Source: Rhodococcus antarcticus | GTDB taxonomy: Bacteria > Actinomycetota > Actinomycetes > Mycobacteriales > Mycobacteriaceae | Assembly: GCF_026153295.1 (NCBI RefSeq) | Contig: NZ_CP110615.1 | Span: 620,001-684,000 of the forward strand | Length of the DNA stretch: 64,000 nt | Direction: 5' to 3' | In this document: positions 1 to 7,644 of the stretch, in pieces | How positions within the stretch are numbered: position 1 is the stretch's first letter | Layout of the letters: each line of letters begins with the position of its first letter | Made by a program: the position numbers and the translations under genes | The notes under the pieces: generated by a model | The model's database searches: none | Seen by the model: only the letters and a program-made list of their open reading frames with translations | What the model was told of the DNA's origin: nothing

Positions 1-433
1 TGTTGGCGGGCTTGACGTCGCGGTGGACGATTCCCGCGGCGTGCACGGCGGTGAGTGCGTCGGCGACCTGGGCCCCGATCTGGGCGACCTGCGGCACAGG
101 GAGGACACCGTCGGTGGTGAGGACCTCGGCGAGGTTGCGGGAGGGCAGGTACTCCATCACCAACCACGGTTGTCCTGCGTCGACGATCACGTCGAGGACC
201 GCGACCGCGTGTGGGTGGTTCAGCCGGGCTGCGATGCGCCCCTCCCGCAGCACTCGTTGCCGCTGTTCGGCCATCGCTGCCCCGGTCATGCCCACCGGGG
301 TGATCACCTGCTTCACGGCGACCTGTCGTCCGAGGAGCTCGTCGTGGGCCAGCCACACGGCCCCCATCCCACCGCCACCGAGCTCGCTGAGCAGGTGGTA
401 GCGCCCCGCTACGACGATCTCCGGGACCGTCAT
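1..433 (-). CDS. Serine/threonine protein kinase, N-terminal part (cut by window edge)
   Basis: This is the start of a PknB-type Ser/Thr kinase whose remainder lies beyond the left edge. The translation from the ATG at 433 begins MTVPEIVVAGRYHLL, followed by a glycine-rich loop (GGGGMGAVW), the ATP-binding lysine in VAVKQV about 40 residues in, the hinge (WLVMEYLP), and the catalytic-loop sequence HRDVKPAN exactly at the edge. These are the expected kinase subdomains in order, so this portion looks intact. Such kinases phosphorylate protein Ser/Thr, usually from the membrane with a cytosolic kinase domain; whether a transmembrane and sensor part follows cannot be seen. Upstream lies non-coding or decayed sequence, so it is probably transcribed alone or first in an operon. 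Confidence 0.88.
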   Translation of the reverse strand, partial: MTVPEIVVAGRYHLLSELGGGGMGAVWLAHDELLGRQVAVKQVITPVGMTGAAMAEQRQRVLREGRIAARLNHPHAVAVLDVIVDAGQPWLVMEYLPSRNLAEVLTTDGVLPVPQVAQIGAQVADALTAVHAAGIVHRDVKPAN

Positions 434-668
434 GAGTGCGCGGGAGACGCCCAGGTGGTCACCGGCCGGACGGTACCGCTGCAGGACCGTCGCCCCTGAA
501 CGACGGTGGTGCGGGTGCGCCCACGTCCGGTCGCACCCAGCTGCGACCAGCTGCTCGTCGTCGGCAAGGCCGGCGTCCGCCAGCGGCCGATCGGAGCAGG
601 TGATTCCCCGACGGTCCATCTCGTCGTGCGGGCCTTCCCGCTGTGCGTGCGCACCACGCGGGTCACGT

Positions 669-983
669 GGTTCGGTCACCAGTGCAGACGGGACGAGGAT
701 CGGGTTCCTCACGTGCCGGGAGGGTCCCGCCCTGCTGATGATCCACAGGGGCATGCGCAGCTCCACGCGCTGGGCTCCGGTGTGGCCTCGGCTGGCCGGA
801 CGGTTCCAGGTGACGGCGATGGATCGTCGTGGGAGGGCCTCGAGCGCGGATGCCGAGCGCTACTCCCTCGAGGTGGAGTACGAGGACGTCATCGCTGTCG
901 CCGAGCACCTCTCAGCGCGTCAGGGAACCCCGATCACCGTGTTCGGGCACAGCTACGGCGCGGTGTGCGCGCTCGTCGATCTG
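669..983 (+). pseudogene. Alpha/beta-hydrolase fragment (remnant)
   Basis: In this frame the translation gives about 100 residues resembling the N-terminal half of an alpha/beta hydrolase: a start-like VTSADGTRIGF, a degraded oxyanion segment (IHRG where HGG is usual), MDRRGR, and the nucleophile elbow GHSYGA. It has no plausible start codon with a ribosome-binding site. After GHSYGAVCAL the similarity stops, so the acid and histidine of the triad and the whole C-terminal half are missing. It abuts, tail to tail, the remnant of another gene on the opposite strand. I read it as a dead fragment; a frameshifted or divergent but active gene seems unlikely. Confidence 0.6.
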
Positions 984-1298
984 GGTTCCGAGTGTCTTCT
1001 CGAGAACCGGTCTGATCTTGGCCCGGGATCGCGGATGGGCCTCGGCGTAGCGTCCGAGCGAGGCGGTGGTGGCGTCGGGGTCGAGTCGTCGCGCAACCGC
1101 TGCGACAGGTGCGTGGCTGCCGAGGTGGACCCTCACGTGCGGGCTGGCTTCCACGTTGCGGAGCCACTGTGCCCGGCGACCAAATCCTGCGACTACGACG
1201 CAGCAGTCCGGGCTGGGACGGTCGACGACCTCCAGCACGACGTAGCGAGGCAGCCCCGAGCCCCTCCCGAACACCGCGCCGAGCCTGGCCCGGTACAT
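975..1298 (-). pseudogene. Deazaflavin (F420)-dependent nitroreductase-family fragment
   Basis: The minus-strand frame from 1298 resembles the middle of nitroreductase-family deazaflavin-dependent oxidoreductases: SGLPRYVVLEVV, then VVVAGFGRRAQWLRNVEA and a VRVHLG strand, then a helical segment. These enzymes usually run to about 150 residues and reduce substrates with F420H2. Here the usual N-terminal segment before the SGLPR motif looks collapsed, and the C-terminal end is replaced after GTQID near position 978, exactly where the facing hydrolase fragment stops. No start codon with a good ribosome-binding site is visible. It is most likely a remnant left by a deletion that joined two gene ends. 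Confidence 0.5.
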
Positions 1299-1469
1299 CC
1301 ATGCAGCACGGTGGCACCCGCCCGGGCGACCGAGCTCCGAGCCTCCACGACCTCAACCAACGCCGTTGTGGCGCGAGGCGCACCTGCCGTTGGTCCCGAG
1401 CTCCGTCGTCCCGCGGCTCGTACACGCCCGCCGGACCATCTCACGACGACCAGACCGGTCACTGATCGT

Positions 1470-1620
1470 CCACCGGTGTCCCACCGGCACCACCCAGCGG
1501 AACGTGCTGGAGAAGCCGTCCTCGGCACCAGCGCGACCTCGAACACTCGCACCGACTCATGCCGGCCGTTCCGGTCGCGCGGGTGACCAGGACCGCGAAC
1601 GCGGAGAGGCCGCCCACCGC
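1470..1620 (-). repeat. Inverted-repeat element, copy 1
   Basis: Read on the minus strand this stretch aligns with plus-strand 7495-7644. The best part starts at an ATG (1560 here, 7555 there) and runs about 90 bases at roughly 85% identity by eye, with one single-base indel; about 60 further bases upstream of the ATG also align with no gap. Shared blocks include TGCGAGTGTTCGA and CGTTCCGCTGGGTG. Either copy could encode a small Cys/Arg-rich peptide, but the reading frames diverge, so it looks degenerate. It could be a relic of a mobile element, a duplicated gene end, or a structured RNA. Confidence 0.6.
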
Positions 1621-1713
1621 GGTGGCGACGCGTCTCGCGCCAGCACCGTGCTGCGATCGGTGAGCGGTGATCGCCGTCCGCTGCCTGTCGGTGGGTGTGG
1701 ATAGGTTCGGCCG

Positions 1714-2295
1714 GTGATGGACGTGATGGCCGGCCCGCTGCGGCGGTACCTGCAGCAGGGAAGGGACGCGATGGTGCGCGCGCTGGAGGGGCTGGACGAG
1801 TTCGACGCGCGGCGCCCGCTGACCCCGAGCGGCACGAACATCCTGGGGTTGGTCAAGCATCTCGTCGGAGTCGAGCGTTCGTACCTCGGTGCGTGCGTCG
1901 GTCGGCCGCCGGAGTTCACCCTGCCGTGGGAGGAGGACGGCTCGGTGTGGGACGGCGCCGACATGTGGGTGCGCGCCGAGGAGTCCCGCAGCTACATCGT
2001 GGACCTCTACCACCAGAGCTGGCGGAGCTCTGACGCGTCGATCGATGCGTTGCCGTTGGACGCTGAGGCCTACGTCCACTGGTGGAAGGAGGGCACCCGC
2101 CGTCCCTCCTTCGGCAGCCTTCTCGTCCGGGTCGTGGCCGAGACCGCGCAGCACGCGGGTCACGCAGAGATCCTGCGCGAGGGTCTCGACGGCCAGGGCG
2201 GTCGAGACTCCGGCTCGTTCGGCGACGACGTCACCTGGACGTCGTACCTCGCCCGCATCCACGCCGCCGCCGACCCGTTCCGGAACCCTGCCTGA
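1714..2295 (+). CDS. DinB-family protein (putative metal-dependent enzyme)
   Basis: The 193-residue product fits the DinB/DUF664 four-helix-bundle family, seen in the helix-1 start GPLRRYLQQGRDAMVRALEGL, the metal-ligand-type histidine in LVKHLVGVE (about residue 50), and the second histidine cluster AQHAGHAEI (about residue 150). Family members bind a divalent metal and some act as thiol-dependent transferases using mycothiol or bacillithiol; the substrate here is unknown. GTG 1714, ATG 1717 and ATG 1726 are all in frame. A TAGGTT sequence (TAnnnT-type -10) at 1702-1707 ends six bases before 1714, which suggests a leaderless mRNA starting at the first codons. It stands alone between the repeat element and an oppositely oriented MFS gene. 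Confidence 0.82.
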   Translation: MMDVMAGPLRRYLQQGRDAMVRALEGLDEFDARRPLTPSGTNILGLVKHLVGVERSYLGACVGRPPEFTLPWEEDGSVWDGADMWVRAEESRSYIVDLYHQSWRSSDASIDALPLDAEAYVHWWKEGTRRPSFGSLLVRVVAETAQHAGHAEILREGLDGQGGRDSGSFGDDVTWTSYLARIHAAADPFRNPA

Positions 2296-2486
2296 CCACC
2301 GTCGCGACCTCCGCACCAGGACCCCGCCGACGAACGCCCAACGGCTCGATCAGGGTGACGCCGGCCGGACCGCGCCGATCCCGCTCCGGCCACCGGTCGT
2401 CCACCGGTCGCACCGCCGACTGAACCGACCCGCAGCGCACCGGTGCCCGGTCGGCGATCGGCGTGCGGTCTGCTGGCACCGACGGG

Positions 2487-2515
2487 GTGGAGCCTGACCG
2501 CGTGGAGCCTGACCG
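2487..2515 (+). repeat. Short tandem repeat, 15-nt period
   Basis: Two copies of GTGGAGCCTGACCG stand 15 bases apart in the 281-base gap between the dinB-like gene and the converging MFS gene. The rest of that gap shows no gene I can support and no clear terminator. The repeat could be a relic of a coding minisatellite (it would read VEPDR). Confidence 0.6.
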
Positions 2516-2576
2516 TGTGGTGCTCGTGCGTCCAGGTGGAGACGAGCCAGCCAGGGGCCAGGTCGGGTTGCCACAC

Positions 2577-3833
2577 TCAAGCGTCACGTGCCGGGGTGAA
2601 CCGGCCGCCGACGGCGACCATGACGGCAGCCAGGGCGGCGGCGGCGGTGCCGGAGATGAGCAGGGGCACGGTGCCGGTGGCGTTCCAGGCGAGCCCGGCC
2701 CAGGTGCCGGCGACGAGGACGGCGCCACCGGTGACGGCCTGGTAAAGGCCCTGGGCGCCGGAGGTGCGGTCGGCGGGGGCGAGGTCGGCGATCCACGCCT
2801 TGCCGACCCCGTCGGTGGCGGCGGCGAAGAACCCGTACAGAGGCAGCAGCAGGAACACCCACCCCGGGGAGTGCACGAGGCCCAGGCCGAGGTAGCCCAC
2901 GGCGAAGAAGCCGAGGCCGGTGGCGAAGACCAGGTGCCGCGGTACGCGGTCGGAGATCGCCCCCAGCGGGTAGGCGGCGAGGGCGTAGACGGTGTTGTAG
3001 AGGATGTAGGCGCTGATCACCCCACCGAGGGAGAGCCCGAGCTGGCTGGCCCGCAGCAGCAGCAGGGCGTCGGGGAAGTTGACCAGCCCGAACACCCCGA
3101 GGGTGATGATGAGCGAGCGCAGCCGCGGCGGCAGGGCCGTCGGCCTCGCGATCGGGGCCCGGGCGGGGCGGGTGCGTCGGCGCACAGCGGCCCGGCCCGG
3201 GGCGGGTCCGGTGTCCTCGTGGACGGCGCGGATCAGCAGCACCGACAGGACCGCGGGGATGACGGCGATGACCAGCAGCGGTCGGACCTGGTGGCCGAGC
3301 AGCTCGTAGAGGCCCAGGCCCACGGCGGGTCCGACGACGGCCCCGGCGGTGTCGGCGGCCCGGTGGAACCCGAAGATCCGCCCCCGGGCAGAAGGGTCGG
3401 CACCCACCATGAGCAGGGCGTCGCGGGGGGCGCCGCGGATGCCCTTGCCGACCCGGTCCACCGCCCGCCCGGCCAGGACGACCGGCCACACCACGGCGAG
3501 GGCGATGAGGACCTTGCCGACCGCGGCGAGGCCGTAGCCGACGGCGATCAACGGGCGCCGGGCCCGGGTGTCCCCCAGCCGCCCGGCCACCAGCTTCGTG
3601 ACCGCGGCCACGCCCTCGGCGATGCCCTCGACGATGCCGACGACGGCGACCGGCGCCCCGAGGGTGGTGGTGAGGAAGATCGGCAGGATCGGGTAGAGCA
3701 GCTCGCTCGCCGCGTCCTGCAGGAAGCTGACCCCGGAGAGCGTCTTGACGTTCGGCGTCAGCCACCCCCGGTCCACGGTGTCACCGGGGTCCCCACCCGG
3801 GGCAGCGTCGGTGGGACGGGGTTCGTGGCTCAC
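2577..3833 (-). CDS. MFS transporter
   Basis: A 418-residue major facilitator with about 12 hydrophobic segments. After a charged 30-residue N-terminal tail comes a first helix with LQDAASELLYPILPIFL, then the loop 2-3 signature region GRLGDTRARRPL, and the conserved DRVGKGIRGAPRDAL segment after helix 4. That combination occurs in a subgroup of actinobacterial and proteobacterial MFS proteins annotated as drug or unknown-substrate exporters; no substrate can be deduced. A basic cytosolic loop (PGRAAVRRRTRPARAP) separates the two six-helix halves. The gene faces the dinB-like gene and is followed upstream by the SGNH hydrolase in the same direction, with about 280 bases and a terminator between them. 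Confidence 0.88.
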   Translation of the reverse strand: MSHEPRPTDAAPGGDPGDTVDRGWLTPNVKTLSGVSFLQDAASELLYPILPIFLTTTLGAPVAVVGIVEGIAEGVAAVTKLVAGRLGDTRARRPLIAVGYGLAAVGKVLIALAVVWPVVLAGRAVDRVGKGIRGAPRDALLMVGADPSARGRIFGFHRAADTAGAVVGPAVGLGLYELLGHQVRPLLVIAVIPAVLSVLLIRAVHEDTGPAPGRAAVRRRTRPARAPIARPTALPPRLRSLIITLGVFGLVNFPDALLLLRASQLGLSLGGVISAYILYNTVYALAAYPLGAISDRVPRHLVFATGLGFFAVGYLGLGLVHSPGWVFLLLPLYGFFAAATDGVGKAWIADLAPADRTSGAQGLYQAVTGGAVLVAGTWAGLAWNATGTVPLLISGTAAAALAAVMVAVGGRFTPARDA

Positions 3834-4038
3834 CGGACCATCGTGGCCGGGGACGCACGCTCGCGGTCAGCCGGGTCGGGAACCGGTGATGATCCGATGA
3901 GCTTCGTGCGCGGAGACGGTGCACTGGGCGGGTGATCACGACGGGAACCAGGGCCGGGGCGGGCACGCCCGCGGTATGGGGCTTCCTGCCGGGCCAGGTC
4001 CGTCCCCGTCCGTGTTCCAGCTTGGGTGTTCGCAACGC

Positions 4039-4078
4039 ACCACTGGTCCGCCCCGGCGTGGCGGGGTGGACCAGTGGT
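4039..4078 (-). terminator. Intrinsic-type terminator hairpin after the SGNH hydrolase gene
   Basis: A 17-bp stem (one G-U pair) closes a six-base loop (4056-4061); the arms begin ACCACTGGTCC and end GGACCAGTGGT. It lies about 30 bases beyond the stop codon of the minus-strand SGNH hydrolase gene. There is no U-tract, which is common in high-GC actinobacteria. Confidence 0.8.
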
Positions 4079-4110
4079 GGGTTGGGTCAGGGGTGTGGCG
4101 GTGAGCTCGG

Positions 4111-5037
4111 TCAGCGGCCGATGGCTGCCAAGGTCTCGCTGGCCAGGGCGGCTTCGCCGATGGCGTTGGGGTGCACCGGGAGGGCGTTCACGGGAGCGAC
4201 CAGGGGCTCCATCCACCGGTTGGTGGGTCCTGAGCAGGCGTCGTGACCGGTCGAGGGGGTGGCGGTGTCGACGTAGCGGGCACCGGTCGCGGCGGCGGCC
4301 CGGCGCACCACGTCGTTGGCGACCTTCCCCTGGTTGAGTAGCCACGGGACGTCACCTTCGGAGATGCCGGTGATGGCGAAGCAGGCCGGCGAGAAGGCGG
4401 GGGGCAGGATCTGCGGGTATCCGAGGATGACGATGCTCGCGCGCGGGGCCTTGGCGCGCACCGCGGACAGCGCCTTGACCAGCGCCGGGTAGGTCTTTTC
4501 CTCGATGATCTTGGTGTACTTGTCGCCGTTCGCATCCTTGCACGGGCTGCCGGTGGGGTCTGGCCTCCCAGTTTCAGGCGAACGGACGAGGAAGGCACAG
4601 CCGAAGAACGTGTCGAAGAAGACGCCCCCGTCGTTGCCGCTGATGGTCATGGTCACCAGCCGGGTGTCCTTGCTGACCGCGTCCAGCTGAGGAGGCGCCA
4701 CCACCACCCCTTTATCTGTCTTCTGCGGGGTGAAGAAGTCGGTGGTCCTGGCGCCGCTGCACGTCACGTCCGTGTACGCGGCGGGGTGCGTGGTCTTCGC
4801 GATGACCTCGGAGTAGTTCACCGTGGAGCGGAGGCACCCGCCAGGGGAACCGGCGACCTGCGGAAGGATCCCGGCGCCGGAGGAGTAGCTGTCGCCCAGG
4901 GCGACGTAGGGGGAGGTCTTGATCGAGGCGGCCGCCGCGTTGGGCGGGGTCGTCTTCGCGTCGGCGGTGGTCGTGATGCCGACCAGGCCGACACCGACGA
5001 GGGCGGCGCAGGTCACGAGCGAAGCGATTCGGCGCAA
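4111..5037 (-). CDS. Secreted SGNH/GDSL hydrolase (lipase/esterase-like)
   Basis: The product (308 residues) starts with a Sec signal peptide: a basic n-region MRR, a hydrophobic core and TTTADAKT cleavage region near residue 27. The mature part carries SGNH block I, GDSYSSG, with the nucleophilic serine near residue 50, block III as SGNDGG, and block V as VHPNAIGE near the C-terminus with the catalytic histidine. Several paired cysteines suggest disulfides, as in the Streptomyces scabies esterase and S. coelicolor lipase family, which hydrolyse acyl esters outside the cell. Initiation appears to be at TTG 5037, with GGAG a few bases upstream. It is monocistronic, with its own terminator. The lipid or ester substrate is not evident. 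Confidence 0.9.
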   Translation of the reverse strand: MRRIASLVTCAALVGVGLVGITTTADAKTTPPNAAAASIKTSPYVALGDSYSSGAGILPQVAGSPGGCLRSTVNYSEVIAKTTHPAAYTDVTCSGARTTDFFTPQKTDKGVVVAPPQLDAVSKDTRLVTMTISGNDGGVFFDTFFGCAFLVRSPETGRPDPTGSPCKDANGDKYTKIIEEKTYPALVKALSAVRAKAPRASIVILGYPQILPPAFSPACFAITGISEGDVPWLLNQGKVANDVVRRAAAATGARYVDTATPSTGHDACSGPTNRWMEPLVAPVNALPVHPNAIGEAALASETLAAIGR

Positions 5038-5515
5038 GGGGGGGCTCCAACGGTGAGGGGCTGGGCAGCTGCGTCCAGCCCGGGATGGTGTGACGGACGT
5101 TACACACGCTAAGGATCCGTGTCACGTGGTCGGTGGGCTGGTTGCGGGGAGCCGCCTGACGTCGGCGGAAACGGCGCAGACCGCCAAGGCCGGCCGGTCG
5201 CGCCCTCCGGGGCGCTCCGGCAGCCAGCCGAGACGCAACCCGGGACTGCCCGGCCGCACTCCTGACCGCGCCCCGGAGATCCAGTGCTCAAACCCCGCGC
5301 ACCCCGGTGCCCGCTGCGGCGATACCTCTCAGGGGCCGCACACCCCACCCGGCGTGTCCGACGCCCCACCCAGGGTGCTGCGCCTGGCCCGTTCGGGCCA
5401 GGCCCTGGTCAGGCAGCGGGTGGCCGGTCCTGCCGACGCGGCGGGGTGCCCGCGGAGCCGAGGATCGACCTCGACGCCCCGCGACCGGCGGAGCGCGGGC
5501 CCGAAGGAGATCATC
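5038..5515. other. Intergenic region upstream of the SGNH hydrolase and tautomerase genes
   Basis: About 480 bases between two divergently transcribed genes. I see no coding sequence I can support. It should hold both promoters, and contains one imperfect palindrome at 5089-5106. Confidence 0.5.
5089..5106. promoter_or_regulatory. Imperfect palindrome, possible operator
   Basis: TGTGACGGACGTTACACA is an imperfect dyad (TGTGAC/GTTACACA) about 50-70 bases upstream of the SGNH hydrolase start, a place suited to an operator. No regulator can be assigned. Confidence 0.3.
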
Positions 5516-5740
5516 ATGCCGTTCATCCAGGTCAAGGTCATCGAGAACGTCTTCACCGACGACCAGAAGCAGGAGATCGTCCGCCGCCTCACCGATGCCC
5601 TGGTGGCCATCGAGGGCGAGAACATGCGTCCCGTCACGTGGTGCGTGGTCGAGGAGGTCCGCAGCGGCAGCTGGGGGATCGCTGGGAACCCGCTCACCAC
5701 CGCTGACGTCAAGGCGCTGGCGGCCGGAGTGGGCGTCTGA
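5516..5740 (+). CDS. 4-oxalocrotonate tautomerase family protein
   Basis: A 74-residue member of the tautomerase superfamily. The mature protein begins MPFIQVKVIENVF, giving the Pro2 general base after methionine removal, and the sequence shows the beta-alpha-beta layout of a single 4-OT-like unit, slightly longer than the 62-residue classical enzyme. Its second half (RPVTWCVVEEVRSGSWGIAG) resembles actinobacterial relatives with the same length, whose substrate is unknown; they catalyse keto-enol tautomerisation of 2-hydroxydienoates or arylpyruvates. The start is the ATG at 5516, preceded by AAGGAGA at good spacing. It is followed 79 bases later by the LuxR-type regulator gene on the same strand. 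Confidence 0.9.
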   Translation: MPFIQVKVIENVFTDDQKQEIVRRLTDALVAIEGENMRPVTWCVVEEVRSGSWGIAGNPLTTADVKALAAGVGV

Positions 5741-5819
5741 GCGCGCGACCATCGTCGGGTCGGCTCGGGTGGGTGCCGCCGGCGCCCACCGAGGGGTGCC
5801 GGGGGGCGATACTGACGGG

Positions 5820-7436
5820 GTGGCATCCCTGGTGTCCGCCCGGTCGGCCCTCGACGCGGGTTCCTGGCTGCTCGCCATAGCCGAGTACCGGGCTGTCGCC
5901 GAGGAGACCGGGGACCCGTTGGCCCACGAGGGACTGGCCCAGGCCGCCTGGTGGCTCGACGACGCTGTCACCTGCGTCGGCGCTCGGGAGCAGGCCTACC
6001 GGCGCCACCGGGCGCTCGGGGACCCGCTCGGTGCTGCGCGAGCCGCCACCGCCCTCGCCTGGGACTGCCTGTTGTTCGGTCATGGCGAGGCGGTGGCGCT
6101 GGGCTGGTGGGGGCGGGCCGGATCACTGCTCGAGGAGCTGGGCGAGTCCGCCGAGCACGGCTGGCACGCCATGCGGGAGGCGGAGCTCGCCCTCGAGGTC
6201 GGGCACGACCCGGACCGGGCGCTCGGGGCTGCCCGCCGTGCGGCGGCCGTCGGGAAACGGCTCGGCCTGGGCGACCTCGAGGTCGTCGGCGTTGCCCTGC
6301 AGGGTCTCGCCATGACGAGCGCGGGGGACGTGGAGGAGGGCATGGTGCGGCTGGACGCCTCCGTGGCCGCCGCCATCTCGGGCGACGTGCCGGACCCGAT
6401 GTGGATGGGGAAGGTCTGCTGCTGGGTCATCGCGGCCTGCAACCACAGCAAGGACGTGACGCGGGCGGCGGACTGGTGCCGACGGGTGGAGGCCCTCTGC
6501 ACCGAGCGCGACCTCGCACCCCTGTTCACCGTGTGCCGCATCCAGCACGCGACGGTGCAGGTGGCGCGGGGGTCGTGGCGCGAGGCCGAGCAGGAGCTGG
6601 TCGGGGTCCTCGACCAGCTCTCGGCGTCGCGCCGCGCCTCCCGGTTCGACGCCGTCGTGCAACTCGGTGAGCTCCGGCGCCGACAGGGCCGCGTCGACGA
6701 GGCGGAGGCGCTGTTCGCGCAGGCCGAGTTCCACCCGTCCGCGATCGTGGGACGCGCCCGGATGCTGGTGTCCGCCGGCGATCCGGCGAACGCCTGGGCG
6801 TCGATCGCGGGTCTGCTGGCGCGGATGCCGCCGGACGGTCGACTGGCCCGTACCGACGTGCTGCTGCCCGCCGTGCTCGTCGCGCTGGCCGCCGGGTGCG
6901 AGGGTGCCGCCCGGGTCCTGGCGGCGGAGCTGCGAGCGACCGCGGAGCTGACCGGCACGCACTGGCTCATGGCCACGGCCTCGGTCGCAGAGGCCTCCCT
7001 GCAGCCGCCGTCGGCCGCGGTGCCCCTGCTGACCGAGGCGGTGCGCAGGTTCAACGCCGCCGACCTGCGCTTCGACGAGGCCCACACCCGCCTCAGCCTC
7101 GCCGAGGCGCTGCTGGCCACGGGCGAGGTGACCGTGGCCCGCCGCCACCTCGCGCTCGCGACGGAGGTGTTGACCGAGCTGTGCGCCGGGGAGGACCTGG
7201 CGCGGGCCCGACGGCTCGCCCCCGCCGCCGGCGTGCCGTCGGGTGGCCCGCTCTCGGCGCGGGAGCGGCAGGTGCTGCGGTTGGTGTCGCAGGGGATGAG
7301 CAACCAGGAGATCGCGGTGTCGCTCGTGCTCAGCGAGCACACGGTGCACCGGCACGTCGCCAACATCCTGACCAAGCTCGGTCAGACCTCCCGCACCGGT
7401 GCCGCCTCGCACGCCATCCACGCCGGCCTGCTGTGA
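5820..7436 (+). CDS. LuxR-type transcriptional regulator with helical-repeat N-terminal part
   Basis: About 538 residues. The first 460 are alpha-helical and alanine-rich, with TPR-like helix pairs (for example REQAYRRHRALGDPLGAARAA) but no recognisable P-loop, so this is not a full LAL/MalT-type regulator with an ATPase. The C-terminal 60 residues are a clear LuxR/FixJ helix-turn-helix: LSARERQVLRLVSQGMSNQEIA with the recognition helix in SEHTVHRHVANILTKLG. The product is likely a DNA-binding regulator that senses a ligand or protein through the TPR part. GTG 5820 fits the start of similarity; GTG 5832 is an alternative. It may be co-transcribed with the tautomerase gene. Its target is unknown. 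Confidence 0.85.
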   Translation: MASLVSARSALDAGSWLLAIAEYRAVAEETGDPLAHEGLAQAAWWLDDAVTCVGAREQAYRRHRALGDPLGAARAATALAWDCLLFGHGEAVALGWWGRAGSLLEELGESAEHGWHAMREAELALEVGHDPDRALGAARRAAAVGKRLGLGDLEVVGVALQGLAMTSAGDVEEGMVRLDASVAAAISGDVPDPMWMGKVCCWVIAACNHSKDVTRAADWCRRVEALCTERDLAPLFTVCRIQHATVQVARGSWREAEQELVGVLDQLSASRRASRFDAVVQLGELRRRQGRVDEAEALFAQAEFHPSAIVGRARMLVSAGDPANAWASIAGLLARMPPDGRLARTDVLLPAVLVALAAGCEGAARVLAAELRATAELTGTHWLMATASVAEASLQPPSAAVPLLTEAVRRFNAADLRFDEAHTRLSLAEALLATGEVTVARRHLALATEVLTELCAGEDLARARRLAPAAGVPSGGPLSARERQVLRLVSQGMSNQEIAVSLVLSEHTVHRHVANILTKLGQTSRTGAASHAIHAGLL

Positions 7437-7494
7437 CCCGGCGGCAGGCCGTCCACAGTGGATGGACCGGGCGAGCGCCGTGGACACCGCCCTC

Positions 7495-7644
7495 GCGGGG
7501 GTCGGCCTGTACGTGTGCGCGACGCTGGGTACTCGCGCGGCCGAGGCAGCCGGCATGCGTCGCTGCGAGTGTTCGACGTCGTGCTGGTGTCGAGGGCCGC
7601 TCCTCAGCGCGTTCCGCTGGGTGATGCCGGTCGGGCACCGGTAG
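7495..7644 (+). repeat. Inverted-repeat element, copy 2
   Basis: The plus-strand partner of the element at 1470-1620 (minus). Both share the upstream block ending GCCGGCATG and the downstream blocks TGCGAGTGTTCGA and CGTTCCGCTGGGTG. It lies right behind the LuxR gene, and its last 40 bases overlap the 3' end of the converging MFS gene, so one end of the element is now part of a coding sequence. An ATG at 7459 could open a roughly 60-residue Cys-rich reading frame through it, but I do not support that as a gene. Confidence 0.6.

Noticed and set aside
2296..2576. Terminator or small gene between dinB-like and MFS genes
   Set aside because: I found no stem long enough to call and no frame with a credible start; only a 15-nt-period repeat.
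7459..7644. A small Cys-rich protein encoded by repeat copy 2
   Set aside because: The corresponding frame in copy 1 is shifted and differs in length, so selection on a protein is not supported.
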